DNA from: Dictyoglomota bacterium
GTDB taxonomy: Bacteria; Dictyoglomota; Dictyoglomia; Dictyoglomales; Dictyoglomaceae
Reading direction: 5' to 3'
DNA length: 48,730 bases
Assembly: GCA_029776735.1 (NCBI GenBank)
Contig: JAKOUL010000029.1
Coordinates: 1-48,730, forward strand
Below, piece by piece: positions 21,592-30,844 of the stretch. The stretch's first letter is position 1. The number at the start of each line of letters is the position of its first letter. Position numbers and translations under genes: made by a program. The notes under the pieces are model-generated. The model searched no databases, was not told the DNA's origin, and was given only the letters and a program-made list of their open reading frames with translations.

Positions 21592-23919
21592 ATGGAAAAA
21601 GCTCTAAAAACATTAGAATGGGAAAAAATAATAGAAGAAATAGAGAAAGAAGCAGAAAGTTCTGGTGGAAGAGAATATGTCTTATCTCTCAAGCCTTCCA
21701 CAGATGCTGAATTAATTGAAAGATGGCACCTATTAAATAATGAAGCCTTTAAAACAATTCAAGTTTTAGGTTATTCTTCTTTTTCTGGAATAAAGGATAT
21801 AAGATCCTATTTAGAAAGAGCTAAGATGGGTGGAATTGTATATCCAGATGAATTTGAAGAGATTTTATCTACAATAGAAAGTTGGAAAAGACTTAGAGAA
21901 TATCAAGAGAAGGCAAAAAGCTTAGCTGCTAATCTTTGGAAAAACACGATTCATTCTTTATCCTCTTTATACCATGAAATTAAAAAATGTATTCAGAATG
22001 GTGAGGTTCTTGATTCTGCTTCTCCAGAACTCAGATCCATCAGACAGAAAAAAGAAAAAATATATCAAAAGAATAAAGAAGCTTTAGAGAATATTCTTCA
22101 AAAGGAATGGAGAGCATACCTTCAAGATAATATTATTACTATAAGACATGGAAGATATGTATTACCTGTAAAGCAAGAATTTAGAAATAAAGTACAGGGA
22201 ATTGTCCATGATCAATCCACTTCAGGGCTTACAGTGTATATAGAACCTTTATCTGTTGTAGAGTTAAATAATCAAATTAGTATATTAGAAAATGAGGAGA
22301 AGAAAGAAATTGAAAAAATCCTTCTTAAGCTTACCTCACTTTTACTTTCTCATGAGGAGGAGCTAAGAGAAAATTTTGAGATTACATCCTATTTAGATTT
22401 TGTATATGCCAAAATAAGATGGGCTGATAAAAGAAAAGGTATTGTGCCTATATTGGAAAAAGAAAAACAAACAATAATTTTGAGGGAAGCAAGACATCCT
22501 TTTCTTGGGGAAAGAGCAATACCTATAAGTTTAGAAGTTGGTAGAACTTTTAATACCCTGGTAATTACAGGCCCTAACACTGGTGGAAAGACTGTAACTT
22601 TGAAAACTATTGGGCTTTTTGTTCTTTTAAATCAAGCTGGAATTCCTGTTTTAGCAAAAGAAGGCACTACCTTAGGAATATTTAATGAGATCTTTGCTGA
22701 TATTGGAGATGAACAAAGCATTGAACAAAATTTAAGTACCTTTTCTTCCCACTTAACAAATATCGTGTCTTTTATAGACTATTTAGAAAGAACAGGAGAC
22801 AAGAAAGTATTAGTACTTTTAGATGAATTAGGAGCTGGAACTGATCCTCAAGAGGGTGCAGCACTTGCAGTGGCTCTTTTAGAATATTTTCATCAAAAGG
22901 GTACTATAAATGTGGTAGCTACGCATTATCCTCAGCTTAAGGTAATAGCATCAAAATATCCTGAAATGGAAAATGCTTCTATGGAGTTTGATGAAAAGAC
23001 TTTAAGACCGCTTTATAGAATAAATCTTGGTATTCCTGGAAAGAGCAATGCTATTTTGATAGCAAAAAGATTAGGACTTCCCAGAAAAATTTTGGATAGA
23101 GCATTGAGCCTTCTTTCTGAAGATGAGATAAAACTGGAAGAAGTTATAGGAGAGCTTCATAGAGATAGGAAAAAACTTCAAGAAGAGATAGAGAAAGTTA
23201 ACAGGGTAAGCAAAGAATTAGAGGAAGAAAAAGTAAATCTTGAAAAGGAAAAAAGAAATTTACAGAAAGAGAAAGAAGAATTAAGAGAAAAGCAAAAAAA
23301 GGAATTATTTAAAGAAATTTCTTTAGCGGAAAGTAAATTGAAAGAGATAATAAAAAAGATGCAAGAAGAAAAAATTAGTATGAAAGATACTCAAGAATTG
23401 CAAGAAGAGCTTAAGGGGATAAAAAGAGATTTTACTACCGAGGAAAAGAAAGAGCGAAAAGAATATATTCCACATATAGGAGAAAAAATTAAGCTGAAAA
23501 GTTCTTCAAAAGAGGGCATAGTACTTGAGATAGATCCTGAAAAGAAGACAGCTCTTCTCCAAGTAGGAATTCTTAAAGTAAGTGTCCCATGGAGTGATAT
23601 TGAGCCTGGAGAAAATAGCGAAGAATTGGTCCCTGTACATGTGAAAGTGAAAAAAGAAAAGTATGTACCTACGGAGATTAATATAAGAAAGATGACAGTA
23701 GATGAAGGAATAGAAGAGGTAAAAAAATTTCTTGAGAGAGCTTTTTTAGCAGGACTTCCAAGAGTACGCATTATACATGGGAGAGGAACAGGTAAACTTA
23801 GAAATGCAGTTCACCAATATCTTTCAGAAGTTCCATATGTGAAAGAATTCTACTTAGCATCGGCTGCAGAAGGAGGAGAAGGGGCTACCATAGTTTTACT
23901 GGAAAGCCCAAGATATTGA
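21592..23919 (+). CDS. mutS2: MutS2 (ATPase with Smr nuclease/endonuclease domain)
   Basis: 775 residues. The ATPase core shows Walker A GPNTGGKTVTL and Walker B VLVLLDELGAGTDPQEGA. A long charged coiled coil (about 505-620) follows, then a KOW-like linker and a C-terminal Smr domain (about 695-775) with RIIHGRGTGKLRNAVHQYL. MutS2 lacks mismatch recognition. It is known for suppressing homologous recombination and, in Bacillus, for rescuing collided ribosomes; which applies here is open. The ATG follows the pheT stop with no gap. Confidence 0.97.
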   Translation: MEKALKTLEWEKIIEEIEKEAESSGGREYVLSLKPSTDAELIERWHLLNNEAFKTIQVLGYSSFSGIKDIRSYLERAKMGGIVYPDEFEEILSTIESWKRLREYQEKAKSLAANLWKNTIHSLSSLYHEIKKCIQNGEVLDSASPELRSIRQKKEKIYQKNKEALENILQKEWRAYLQDNIITIRHGRYVLPVKQEFRNKVQGIVHDQSTSGLTVYIEPLSVVELNNQISILENEEKKEIEKILLKLTSLLLSHEEELRENFEITSYLDFVYAKIRWADKRKGIVPILEKEKQTIILREARHPFLGERAIPISLEVGRTFNTLVITGPNTGGKTVTLKTIGLFVLLNQAGIPVLAKEGTTLGIFNEIFADIGDEQSIEQNLSTFSSHLTNIVSFIDYLERTGDKKVLVLLDELGAGTDPQEGAALAVALLEYFHQKGTINVVATHYPQLKVIASKYPEMENASMEFDEKTLRPLYRINLGIPGKSNAILIAKRLGLPRKILDRALSLLSEDEIKLEEVIGELHRDRKKLQEEIEKVNRVSKELEEEKVNLEKEKRNLQKEKEELREKQKKELFKEISLAESKLKEIIKKMQEEKISMKDTQELQEELKGIKRDFTTEEKKERKEYIPHIGEKIKLKSSSKEGIVLEIDPEKKTALLQVGILKVSVPWSDIEPGENSEELVPVHVKVKKEKYVPTEINIRKMTVDEGIEEVKKFLERAFLAGLPRVRIIHGRGTGKLRNAVHQYLSEVPYVKEFYLASAAEGGEGATIVLLESPRY

Positions 23920-24989
23920 TGAAAATTATACACAGGTACTTTCTTCAAAATTTTATACCAGTCTTTTTTATAGGGATACTGCTTTTTACTTCAATTCTCA
24001 TTATAACCCCTCTCTTTAGTCTTATGGATTTGATTATTACAAAATCTATTTCTTTGAGCTTGGCTATTGAACTATTTCTTACGAAAATCCCTCCCTATTT
24101 TACTTATACTTTCCCTATGGCAATCTTTTTAGCAGTTATTTTTGTAATAGGGCAGTTTAATGAAAGGGGGGAGATTATGGCAATGAAAGCTTCAGGAGCA
24201 TCTATTAAATATTTTCTTCCTTCTATTCTCATTTTTGCTATTTCAGCTCAATTTGTAATGTTTTATTTTAGCGAGATTGTCTCTCCTAAAGCTTATGAGA
24301 GGGAGAAAGTTCTTATGGCAAAAGCATACAATACCTCTTTACCTCTTCCTTCCCGAGAAAATGTGTTCTTTAATGAAAAAAATAAATTTTACTTTTTCAA
24401 AAAGGTTGATCCTCAAAAAAAAGTTTTTGAAGATATTCTTCTTATTGAGCTTCTTGATAATGGAGATATAAGACTTATAGTAACTGCTAAAAAAGCCCAA
24501 TGGAATGAAAATGGCTGGCATTTTTTAGATGGTAAAATATATTCTTTGGAGAAAGATGGAGATTTGGTTTTACAAGGAGAATTTCAAGAGCAAAAAATTC
24601 TTTTAGATAGGACTCCTAATCAAATAATACCATCTTCAAAACCTTTGGAACAGATGAGCATCTTTGAGATTTTAGATCAGATAAGATTATTTCAACGAAG
24701 TGGCTTAGATTTAAAAAATCTTGTTACTGAATTCAATATAAGGATAGCCTTACCTTTTACTTGTCCTATATTTGCTGTTCTTGCTCTTGGTCTTGGTCTT
24801 AAGATGGGGAGAAGTGGTAGATCTATAAGTTTTGGATTAAGCCTGATCTCCATTTTTATTTACTATATTATCTTTTCTATAGGAAGATCTCTTGCTAAAG
24901 CAGGTATGATAGCTCCTTTTATTGGAGCTTGGCTTGGAAATTTAATATTTCTTTCCTTAGGGGTCTATCTACTCTGGGAAAAGCGTTAG
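23919..24989 (+). CDS. LptF/LptG-type permease (YjgP/YjgQ family)
   Basis: About 356 residues: three N-terminal transmembrane helices, a periplasmic beta-rich domain (about 125-255), then three C-terminal helices. The N-terminus ([20 protein letters not shown]) and [29 protein letters not shown] are the hallmarks of the family that extracts lipopolysaccharide with LptBC. It suggests an outer-membrane-bearing cell, although homologues occur in diderms without classic LPS. ATG 23919 overlaps the mutS2 TGA by one base, and I prefer it over TTG 23916. Its stop overlaps the rlmH stop on the other strand by 4 bases. Confidence 0.9.
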   Translation: MKIIHRYFLQNFIPVFFIGILLFTSILIITPLFSLMDLIITKSISLSLAIELFLTKIPPYFTYTFPMAIFLAVIFVIGQFNERGEIMAMKASGASIKYFLPSILIFAISAQFVMFYFSEIVSPKAYEREKVLMAKAYNTSLPLPSRENVFFNEKNKFYFFKKVDPQKKVFEDILLIELLDNGDIRLIVTAKKAQWNENGWHFLDGKIYSLEKDGDLVLQGEFQEQKILLDRTPNQIIPSSKPLEQMSIFEILDQIRLFQRSGLDLKNLVTEFNIRIALPFTCPIFAVLALGLGLKMGRSGRSISFGLSLISIFIYYIIFSIGRSLAKAGMIAPFIGAWLGNLIFLSLGVYLLWEKR

Positions 24990-25450
24990 TAATGATATGG
25001 CTCATTTCTTAAGATCTTTATTCCCCGATAGATCTGCTCTAAAAGTATGAGTAAAGTAAAATCATGGGTAAAAGTCATTTTGGATAGAGATAGACAAAAA
25101 TTAGCATTTTTTAACATTGTGTTTGATATACCGTATATTCCACCAATTAAGAAGGTTATCTCAGTATTACCTGAATCTTCCCAGAACTTGATAAGCTTTT
25201 CTGCAAATTCCTCAGAACTTGGATTTATACCATTTATATCTAACGCTACTAAAAACTTAGAGTTCTTTATAGATTTTTTAATAACCTCTTCTTCTTTAGA
25301 AAGAGCTACCTCTTTAGGAAATTCTGAAAAGCTTTGTAGATTTTCAATTTGTAGGGATAAAAAAGGCAGGAGTCTTTTGTAATATTCATTGACTCCTGCC
25401 TTTATAAAGTCATTCTTTATTTTTCCAATAACTAATATCCTTATATTCAC
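24986..25450 (-). CDS. rlmH: 23S rRNA pseudouridine-1915 N3-methyltransferase RlmH
   Basis: 154 residues, the usual RlmH length. SPOUT fold signatures include [10 protein letters not shown] and the C-terminal [23 protein letters not shown], which forms the knot and active-site tail; [19 protein letters not shown] is also conserved. The enzyme methylates m3-Psi1915 in helix 69 of 23S rRNA, on the assembled ribosome. It is the last gene of the minus-strand operon, directly after htrA, a pairing also common in Firmicutes. Confidence 0.96.
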   Translation of the reverse strand: MNIRILVIGKIKNDFIKAGVNEYYKRLLPFLSLQIENLQSFSEFPKEVALSKEEEVIKKSIKNSKFLVALDINGINPSSEEFAEKLIKFWEDSGNTEITFLIGGIYGISNTMLKNANFCLSLSKMTFTHDFTLLILLEQIYRGIKILRNEPYHY

Positions 25451-25461
25451 TAGTGCTTTGA

Positions 25462-26625
25462 TTATCCGGAAACATCTTCAGGCATTGCTTCAAGTTTTAT
25501 CTTAACGGTATACTCTTTTCCATTTCTTATATAAGTTAGCTCAACAACATCTCCAACCTTATGTTTCTGAACTTCAGCTCTAAGCTCCTCCATAGTCTCT
25601 ACAATTTTTCCATCTATTTTAGTTATAATATCTCCTCCAATAACGATTTGAGTATTATCAAGATATATAGCTCTATTTCCACCCTTTAGTCCAGCCTTAT
25701 CTGCAGGGCTGCCAGGGACTACTTGTGCTATAACAACACCTTTATCTACGCCAAATTTTATATACTCTAACATCTCTGGAGTAATTGCATATCCACTAAT
25801 ACCTATCCATGGATAGGTGATTTTTCCTTCTTTAATAAGTTTATCCGCTATACTTTTTGCCGTATTTATAGGAATAGCAAAACCAATTCCTTGAGCTTCG
25901 CTTTGGATAGCGGTATTTATCCCTATAACCTCTCCTTTTATATTTATTAAGGGTCCACCACTATTTCCAGGGTTAATTGCAGCATCGGTCTGGATTAGAT
26001 TTTCTAATCTAACACCGTTAGGTTCCACAATTGTCCTATCTGTTGCACTAACAATACCCAAAGTAACAGTTCTGTTTAATCCATAAGGATTTCCTATAGC
26101 AATTGCAAATTGCCCTGTTTGTAACTTGTTAGAATCTCCAAGTGGTAAATAGGGAAGATTTTCAGCATCTATTTTTATAACTGCAAGATCTGACCTTTTG
26201 TCGTATCCCACTACTTTCCCTGGGTATTTTTTCCCTTCTGAAAGACTTACTTCTATTTTTTTTGCTTTTTCAACCACGTGGTAATTGGTTAATATATACC
26301 CTTTTGGATCAAAGATAAAACCTGAACCTACACCCGATTGTGGGAATACTCCAAAGAAGAAACTTTCTACTAATGTAACTGTGCTGATATTTACTACTGC
26401 AGGCGTAGATTTATTTACGACACTTACGATATCCTTTTCAAAAGCCCCTAAAGAACTTGGAATATATACCTCCTGTGCAGGAAGTATATTATTTCGTATC
26501 TCTGATTGAGTAGATTTTTTACTTACTAAATAATGCTCACTTAAACCACCTATAAATCCTCCTAAGATAGCTCCAATAAGGAATACTATTAGGATTGCTT
26601 GCCATGCTCCTCTTTCTCTCCTCAC
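25462..26625 (-). CDS. HtrA/DegP-family serine protease with PDZ domain
   Basis: 387 residues. A single N-terminal membrane anchor (about 9-28, [18 protein letters not shown]) is followed by a trypsin-like protease domain. The catalytic triad is readable: His in [10 protein letters not shown], Asp in [11 protein letters not shown] and Ser in NPGNSGGPL. One PDZ domain fills the C-terminal ~110 residues. It is expected to act outside the cytoplasmic membrane in protein quality control. It starts with GTG 26625 after AAGGAGGGAT. It sits in an operon with an RseC-like protein, consistent with an envelope-stress role. Confidence 0.96.
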   Translation of the reverse strand: MRRERGAWQAILIVFLIGAILGGFIGGLSEHYLVSKKSTQSEIRNNILPAQEVYIPSSLGAFEKDIVSVVNKSTPAVVNISTVTLVESFFFGVFPQSGVGSGFIFDPKGYILTNYHVVEKAKKIEVSLSEGKKYPGKVVGYDKRSDLAVIKIDAENLPYLPLGDSNKLQTGQFAIAIGNPYGLNRTVTLGIVSATDRTIVEPNGVRLENLIQTDAAINPGNSGGPLINIKGEVIGINTAIQSEAQGIGFAIPINTAKSIADKLIKEGKITYPWIGISGYAITPEMLEYIKFGVDKGVVIAQVVPGSPADKAGLKGGNRAIYLDNTQIVIGGDIITKIDGKIVETMEELRAEVQKHKVGDVVELTYIRNGKEYTVKIKLEAMPEDVSG

Positions 26626-26638
26626 TTTTTATCCCTCC

Positions 26639-27439
26639 TTATAATTTTTTTGATATCTCTTCCCCTTTTTCTTTTGCTGACGAGATTGCCTCCATAATTA
26701 TTCCAGAAATTCCTTCTTTATATAGTTTTTCAAGCCCTGCAATTGTTGTTCCAGCAGGAGAACTTGTCATTTTTATTATATCTTCAAAAGAAAGATCTTT
26801 GCTTCTGATATATTCAATAGTACCATCAAAAAGCTGTAATACCATCTCTTTTGCTGTATTATAAGAGATACCGCCATTAACTCCACTTAAAACAAAGCTT
26901 TGAAGTATAAGAGAGACAAAAGCTGGTCCACTACCTGTGAGAGCAGTGATTATATCAAAATTTTTTTCGTCCATCTCCCAAACCTTCCCTATATTAGAAA
27001 ATAGCTCTTTTACAAACCTAAGATCTTCCTTTTCTGCCTTGTTATATGTTATAGCTATAGCTCCTTTTTTAACTGTACAGGGTAAATTAGGCATAACTCT
27101 AAAAAGACTTTTTACATTATATAAATATTTTTCAAGATAGTTTAATGGCACGCCTGCAGCTATAGAAATAAAAGCTTGACCTTTTCTAATATGTGGTTTT
27201 ATTTCTTCAAGTACTCCTTTAATGTTTTGTGGCTTAACTGCTATAAGAATAAACTCAGAGTTTTTTATCAGCAAAATATTATCAACTATACTAATATTGT
27301 ATTTATCTTTAAGGTATTTTTTCCTTGACTCTACAGGTTCTGATACTAAGATTTCTTGGGGTGGTAAAAAATTACTTTCTAATACACCAGAAAGTATTGC
27401 CTCTCCCATCATCCCTCCACCAATGATACCAAGTTCCAT
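26639..27439 (-). CDS. proC: Pyrroline-5-carboxylate reductase
   Basis: 266 residues. The N-terminal NAD(P)-binding Rossmann motif is GIIGGGMMGEAILSG, and the C-terminal family signature region is SSPAGTTIAGLEKL. VKPQNIKGVL and FRVMPNLPCTVKKGA are also conserved. It catalyses the last step of proline synthesis, P5C to proline. It lies 12 bases after proA, giving two of the three proline genes; the glutamate kinase gene proB is not in this window. Confidence 0.97.
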   Translation of the reverse strand: MELGIIGGGMMGEAILSGVLESNFLPPQEILVSEPVESRKKYLKDKYNISIVDNILLIKNSEFILIAVKPQNIKGVLEEIKPHIRKGQAFISIAAGVPLNYLEKYLYNVKSLFRVMPNLPCTVKKGAIAITYNKAEKEDLRFVKELFSNIGKVWEMDEKNFDIITALTGSGPAFVSLILQSFVLSGVNGGISYNTAKEMVLQLFDGTIEYIRSKDLSFEDIIKMTSSPAGTTIAGLEKLYKEGISGIIMEAISSAKEKGEEISKKL

Positions 27440-27451
27440 AATATAGACCTC

Positions 27452-28699
27452 CTATTCTCTTATCTGTCCTTCTCCAAAGACAATATATTTTGTAGTTGTA
27501 AGCTCTTTTAAACCCATAGGTCCCCTTGCATGAAGTTTTTGGGTAGAGATTCCAATTTCTGCTCCAAGACCAAATTCTCCACCATCAGTAAAACGAGTAG
27601 AAGCATTTACATATACAGCTGCTGCATCTACCTCTCTGAGGAATATAAGGGCTTTTTCATAACTTTCAGTGATAATCCCTTCTGAATGCTTAGTATTATA
27701 TTTATTTATATGTTCTATGGCATCCTCTAATGAATCCACTACTTTTATACCTATAATAAGATCCAAATATTCAGTATACCAATCCTCTTCCGTAGCTAAT
27801 TTAGCATCTTTAACTATAGAACACACTCTTTCGCATCCTCTTATTTCAACCCCTACTTTTTTGAGGTCTTCTACTACAAGAGGAATAAATTTATCTGCGA
27901 TGGTTTTATGGACAAGGACTTTCTCAATAGCATTACATACAGATGGTCTTTGCACTTTTGCATTAAATATGATTTTTCTTGCCATATCAAAATCTGCATC
28001 TTCATCTACATAGATGTGATTATTACCTGCACCCGTTTCAATTACAGGGACTTTCGCTTTTTCCATTATGTAGTTTATAAAATTAGTACTTCCTCTGGGT
28101 ATTGCTACATCAATGTATTCTCTCATCTGCAAAAGCTCTTCTACCACACTGTGTTCTGGAGATTCTATAACTTGAATAGCATCTTCCAATACCTTTGTTT
28201 CTTTTAATGCAGAGCGCATAACTTGTGCTAATATAATATTTGAATAGAGAGCATCAGAACTTCCTCTTAATACGATAGCATTCCCTGTTTTTATGGATAA
28301 AATAGCACCATCTACAGTTACATTAGGACGTGCTTCATATATTAAAGCTATAACACCTATAGGAACTCTCATCTGCCCCACAAGCATTCCATTGGGTCTC
28401 TTTTGCAGAGAGATGATTTCTCCTACAGGATCAGGAAGTCTTATTATATCGTCAATACTTCTTACAATATCTTTTAACCTTTTTTCATTCAGAAGTATTC
28501 TATCTAATAATGATTTACTTAATCCCTTCTCTTGTCCCTTCTTTATATCCTTTTCATTCTCTTCTAATATCTTTTCCTGATTTTTTTCAATACCCTCTGC
28601 TATCTTCGCTAATGCCTCATTTTTTACCTTTGTATTTAAAAGAGCCAAAGAAGAGCTTGCTTTTTTTGCCTTCTTAAGTTTTTCTAAAAGATTTTCCAT
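27452..28699 (-). CDS. proA: Gamma-glutamyl phosphate reductase
   Basis: 415 residues, full length, of the aldehyde dehydrogenase fold. The catalytic cysteine lies in KVQRPSVCNAIEKVLVH, where most homologues have a similar Cys-Asn-Ala segment. VIYEARPNVTVDGA, KTGNAIVLRGSS and the C-terminal GLGAEIGISTQKLHARGPMG are family signatures. It reduces gamma-glutamyl phosphate to glutamate semialdehyde in proline synthesis and acts just before ProC in the pathway. Confidence 0.97.
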   Translation of the reverse strand: MENLLEKLKKAKKASSSLALLNTKVKNEALAKIAEGIEKNQEKILEENEKDIKKGQEKGLSKSLLDRILLNEKRLKDIVRSIDDIIRLPDPVGEIISLQKRPNGMLVGQMRVPIGVIALIYEARPNVTVDGAILSIKTGNAIVLRGSSDALYSNIILAQVMRSALKETKVLEDAIQVIESPEHSVVEELLQMREYIDVAIPRGSTNFINYIMEKAKVPVIETGAGNNHIYVDEDADFDMARKIIFNAKVQRPSVCNAIEKVLVHKTIADKFIPLVVEDLKKVGVEIRGCERVCSIVKDAKLATEEDWYTEYLDLIIGIKVVDSLEDAIEHINKYNTKHSEGIITESYEKALIFLREVDAAAVYVNASTRFTDGGEFGLGAEIGISTQKLHARGPMGLKELTTTKYIVFGEGQIRE

Positions 28700-28718
28700 A
28701 GTTTATCTCCCCAAATTT

Positions 28719-28961
28719 TCAAATATCATTAGAAGATTCCAAGATATTTTTAGCCTCTTCATACTCCTCTTCAGGAATTATAACATATACAGGAAATCCA
28801 CTTCCCATATAGATAGGATCCGAGTATGGAAAAGTGGAAGATAAAATCTGTGGATGAAGACCTTCCAAAAGAAGAAGATTAGATATTACCTCTGCTATTA
28901 TATAATTTGGAGCAACCTGAAGTAATGTATATCCTTTAGGAGGAGTAAAATCCTTAAACAA
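28719..28961 (-). CDS. DUF2007-type small protein
   Basis: 80 residues. The sequence (GYTLLQVAPNYIIAEVISNLLLLEGL...MGSGFPVYVIIPEEEYEEAKNIL) resembles DUF2007, a ferredoxin-fold-like domain labelled 'putative signal transducing protein' on thin evidence. No catalytic motif is visible. It overlaps the rseC-like gene by 8 bases and precedes proA, so it is co-transcribed with both. Function unknown. Confidence 0.75.
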   Translation of the reverse strand: MFKDFTPPKGYTLLQVAPNYIIAEVISNLLLLEGLHPQILSSTFPYSDPIYMGSGFPVYVIIPEEEYEEAKNILESSNDI

Positions 28962-29370
28962 TTTTCTTTACCACAGGAATAAATTTCTTCTCATTTTTTG
29001 AAAAATGTCTATCTATAAGTCTGCTTATTAAGAAACCTATTCCAAGTCCTAATAGTCCAATGATAAAAGCAGAAAGTTGTGGATCAATCTTAAAGGTATT
29101 TCCAATAGCATATCCTATAATAACAAAAATTAGAAAAGATAAAAGAGGAACTGCATAAATCGTTAGAGTTGCTTTATAAAAATCTTTTCTATCAAGTTCA
29201 ACAATAACATTATCCCCTACATCTGCGTTGCATTCATTCAGTGCTTCAAGGATTAACATATTATTTTGTCCTCGCTCACACATTTTACATGATGCACAAA
29301 GATTGGATTGAGAAAGTTCCACTTTTAAAATCTCATTGTTCTTCTCTACAACTTTTCCTATCTCTTTCAT
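28954..29370 (-). CDS. RseC/MucC-like membrane protein
   Basis: 138 residues. A cytoplasmic N-terminus carries a Cys cluster (SNLCASCKMCERG), followed by a short beta-rich region and two adjacent transmembrane helices (about 72-90 and 97-118), then a basic tail. This matches the RseC/MucC family, linked in proteobacteria to sigma-E signalling and to reduction of SoxR. Some homologues accompany Rnf complexes, but none is seen here. The ATG lies 14 bases after the 3' end of tRNA-Thr, with AGAGGAAA in between. Confidence 0.82.
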   Translation of the reverse strand: MKEIGKVVEKNNEILKVELSQSNLCASCKMCERGQNNMLILEALNECNADVGDNVIVELDRKDFYKATLTIYAVPLLSFLIFVIIGYAIGNTFKIDPQLSAFIIGLLGLGIGFLISRLIDRHFSKNEKKFIPVVKKIV

Positions 29371-29384
29371 AATTTTCCTCTTTA

Positions 29385-29460
29385 TGGAGCCGGAGGCCGG
29401 ATTCGAACCGGCGACATGCCGATTACGAATCGGCTGCTCTACCGACTGAGCTACACCGGC
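29385..29460 (-). tRNA. tRNA-Thr (anticodon CGT)
   Basis: A full cloverleaf with encoded CCA. The anticodon loop TTCGTAA closes a GCCGA/TCGGC stem, so the anticodon CGU reads ACG (Thr). The T-arm is GCCGG-TTCGAAT-CCGGC. The acceptor stem GCCGGTG/CTCCGGC has a U6:U67 mismatch, and the discriminator base is U. It lies 23 bases after tRNA-Asp in the same transcript. Confidence 0.95.
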
Positions 29461-29483
29461 TTTTGCAGCCTATATAAAGAAAA

Positions 29484-29562
29484 TGGCGGGGTCGACGGGA
29501 TTTGAACCCGCGATTTCCTGCGTGACAGGCAGGTGTGTTAAACCAGGCTACACTACGACCCC
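29484..29562 (-). tRNA. tRNA-Asp (anticodon GTC)
   Basis: 79 bases with encoded CCA. The acceptor stem GGGGTCG/CGACCCC is perfect. The anticodon loop CTGTCAC on a CCTGC/GCAGG stem gives anticodon GUC, and the discriminator G is typical for Asp. It is the first gene of the minus-strand transcript, with a promoter directly upstream. Confidence 0.97.
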
Positions 29563-29571
29563 AATTTAATT

Positions 29572-29600
29572 ATTGTACCTTAATAACTTGTAATGAGCAA
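29572..29600 (-). promoter_or_regulatory. Promoter for tRNA-Asp/tRNA-Thr operon
   Basis: On the minus strand TTGCTC (29600-29595), 17 bases, TACAAT (29577-29572). The expected start of transcription lies within a few bases of the tRNA-Asp 5' end. Confidence 0.65.
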
Positions 29601-29655
29601 AGCAGAATTTAAATCTTCTAAAGCAAGTGCTCCACTCCTGCTTTCAGCAAGTCAA

Positions 29656-29684
29656 ATTTTATCATATCGTCATTTTTAAGTCAA
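29656..29684 (-). promoter_or_regulatory. Second upstream promoter of the tRNA-Asp operon
   Basis: On the minus strand TTGACT (29684-29679), 17 bases, TAAAAT (29661-29656). It lies about 85 bases upstream of the proximal promoter. Between the two, AAAGCA...TGCTTT with an inner AGTG/CACT can form a small hairpin. Confidence 0.6.
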
Positions 29685-29708
29685 TATTAAAAGTTCTCCT
29701 GAACCTAA

Positions 29709-30248
29709 AGTGAGATTTTAAATATTGGAGATATAGAAGGGAAATAAAAGGATAGTGGTGGAGCAGTTTATAGTGAGGTGACTCTAATTTTCATAAAGTG
29801 CATTTTCACAAATAATTCAGCAGAGTATAGTGGTGGAGCAATATATAGTGAGAAAATTTCAACTTTTATAAACTGCACTTTCTATGGAAACAAGGCTGAA
29901 GAAGATGGTGGTGCAATTTATGGAGGAGGAAAGATCTTAAATTCAATTTTCTACAACAATATAGCAAAAGGGAAATACAATGATATTAAAACGACTGATG
30001 ATACAGAAATAGATTATTCACTTATAAATTATATTAAAGGTGGAGCAGATCATGGAGAACATAATATTATGGGAGATCCAAAATTTACTGATCCCAAAAA
30101 AGGTAATTTTACATTACGTCCTGATTCACCCTGTATTGATGCTGGTTTTTCAGGAGTTGATGTAGGTCTTGTGGACTTAGCAGGAAATCCAAGAATTGTA
30201 GGAAAAAGTATAGATATGGGAGCATTTGAATTTCAAGGGGGAAAGTAA
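29709..30248 (+). pseudogene. Remnant of a right-handed beta-helix (choice-of-anchor Q-like) surface protein
   Basis: From 29752 the frame reads beta-helix coils: NNSAEYSGGAIYSE, GNKAEEDGGAIYGG, then a C-terminal segment (GDPKFTDPKKGNFTLRPDSP, CIDAG, DMGAFEFQ) typical of secreted polymorphic or beta-helix proteins. The same coil pattern continues upstream (EGK-stop-KDSGGAVYSE), but a TAA at 29745-29747 replaces the residue that is Ala in the other coils, and another TAA lies at 29706-29708. There is no signal peptide and no convincing ribosome binding site. I read it as the 3' end of a decayed, 5'-truncated gene. Alternatively, a short ORF starting at GTG 29778 might still be expressed, but it would have no export signal. 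Confidence 0.65.
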
Positions 30249-30322
30249 AACTTTATTTTTACCAAACTCTTCTAAGTATAAATATATAAAAATCACCTGC
30301 CCCCAAAGGAGGTAAAGTAAAA

Positions 30323-30844
30323 ATGAAGATTGATGTTGAATATCTGGAATTTATGTGGCCAATGAGACATTTTTTAATAACCTGTGGAGATATAAAAGAG
30401 AAATCAAATATCATAGCAGTTAGTTTCTGTATGCCTGTATCAAAAGAACCTCCACTTATAGCTTGTGCCATAGGAAGAGGAGCTTATTCCTGTAAGTTAA
30501 TTGAAAGTACTAAAGAGTTTGTTGTAAATGTTCCTCCAAAAGAGTTAACACAAAGAATATATTATTGCGGTTTTCATTCAGGGTATCAGGTAGATAAGTT
30601 TAAAGAGACAGGGCTAACACCACAACCAGCACACAGAGTGAAGGCTCCAATTATTGAGGAATGTGTGGCTCATATGGAATGCAAAGTTAAGCAAGAAATA
30701 GAAACAGGAGATAAGAATCTATTTATAGGTGAAGTAGTAGATGCATATGCAGATGAGGATATTGTGAAAGGCGAAAAGAAAGTTGAATATGCAAAAGGAG
30801 ACTTTCCACGGAAAAGGTATGCCACAAGATTTAAGATTTCATAG
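30323..30844 (+). CDS. Flavin reductase-like FMN-binding protein (flavoredoxin type)
   Basis: 173 residues matching the flavin_reductase-like domain: a split-barrel fold with PMRHFLITCGD, IIAVSFCMPVSKEPPLIACAIGRGAYS and EFVVNVPP at the N-terminal half. The family binds FMN and includes flavoredoxin and NADH:FMN oxidoreductases of anaerobes. The physiological partner is not evident, and no redox gene lies next to it. AAAGGAGGT at 30307-30315 precedes the ATG. It sits alone between the beta-helix remnant and the convergent repeat protein gene. Confidence 0.85.
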   Translation: MKIDVEYLEFMWPMRHFLITCGDIKEKSNIIAVSFCMPVSKEPPLIACAIGRGAYSCKLIESTKEFVVNVPPKELTQRIYYCGFHSGYQVDKFKETGLTPQPAHRVKAPIIEECVAHMECKVKQEIETGDKNLFIGEVVDAYADEDIVKGEKKVEYAKGDFPRKRYATRFKIS

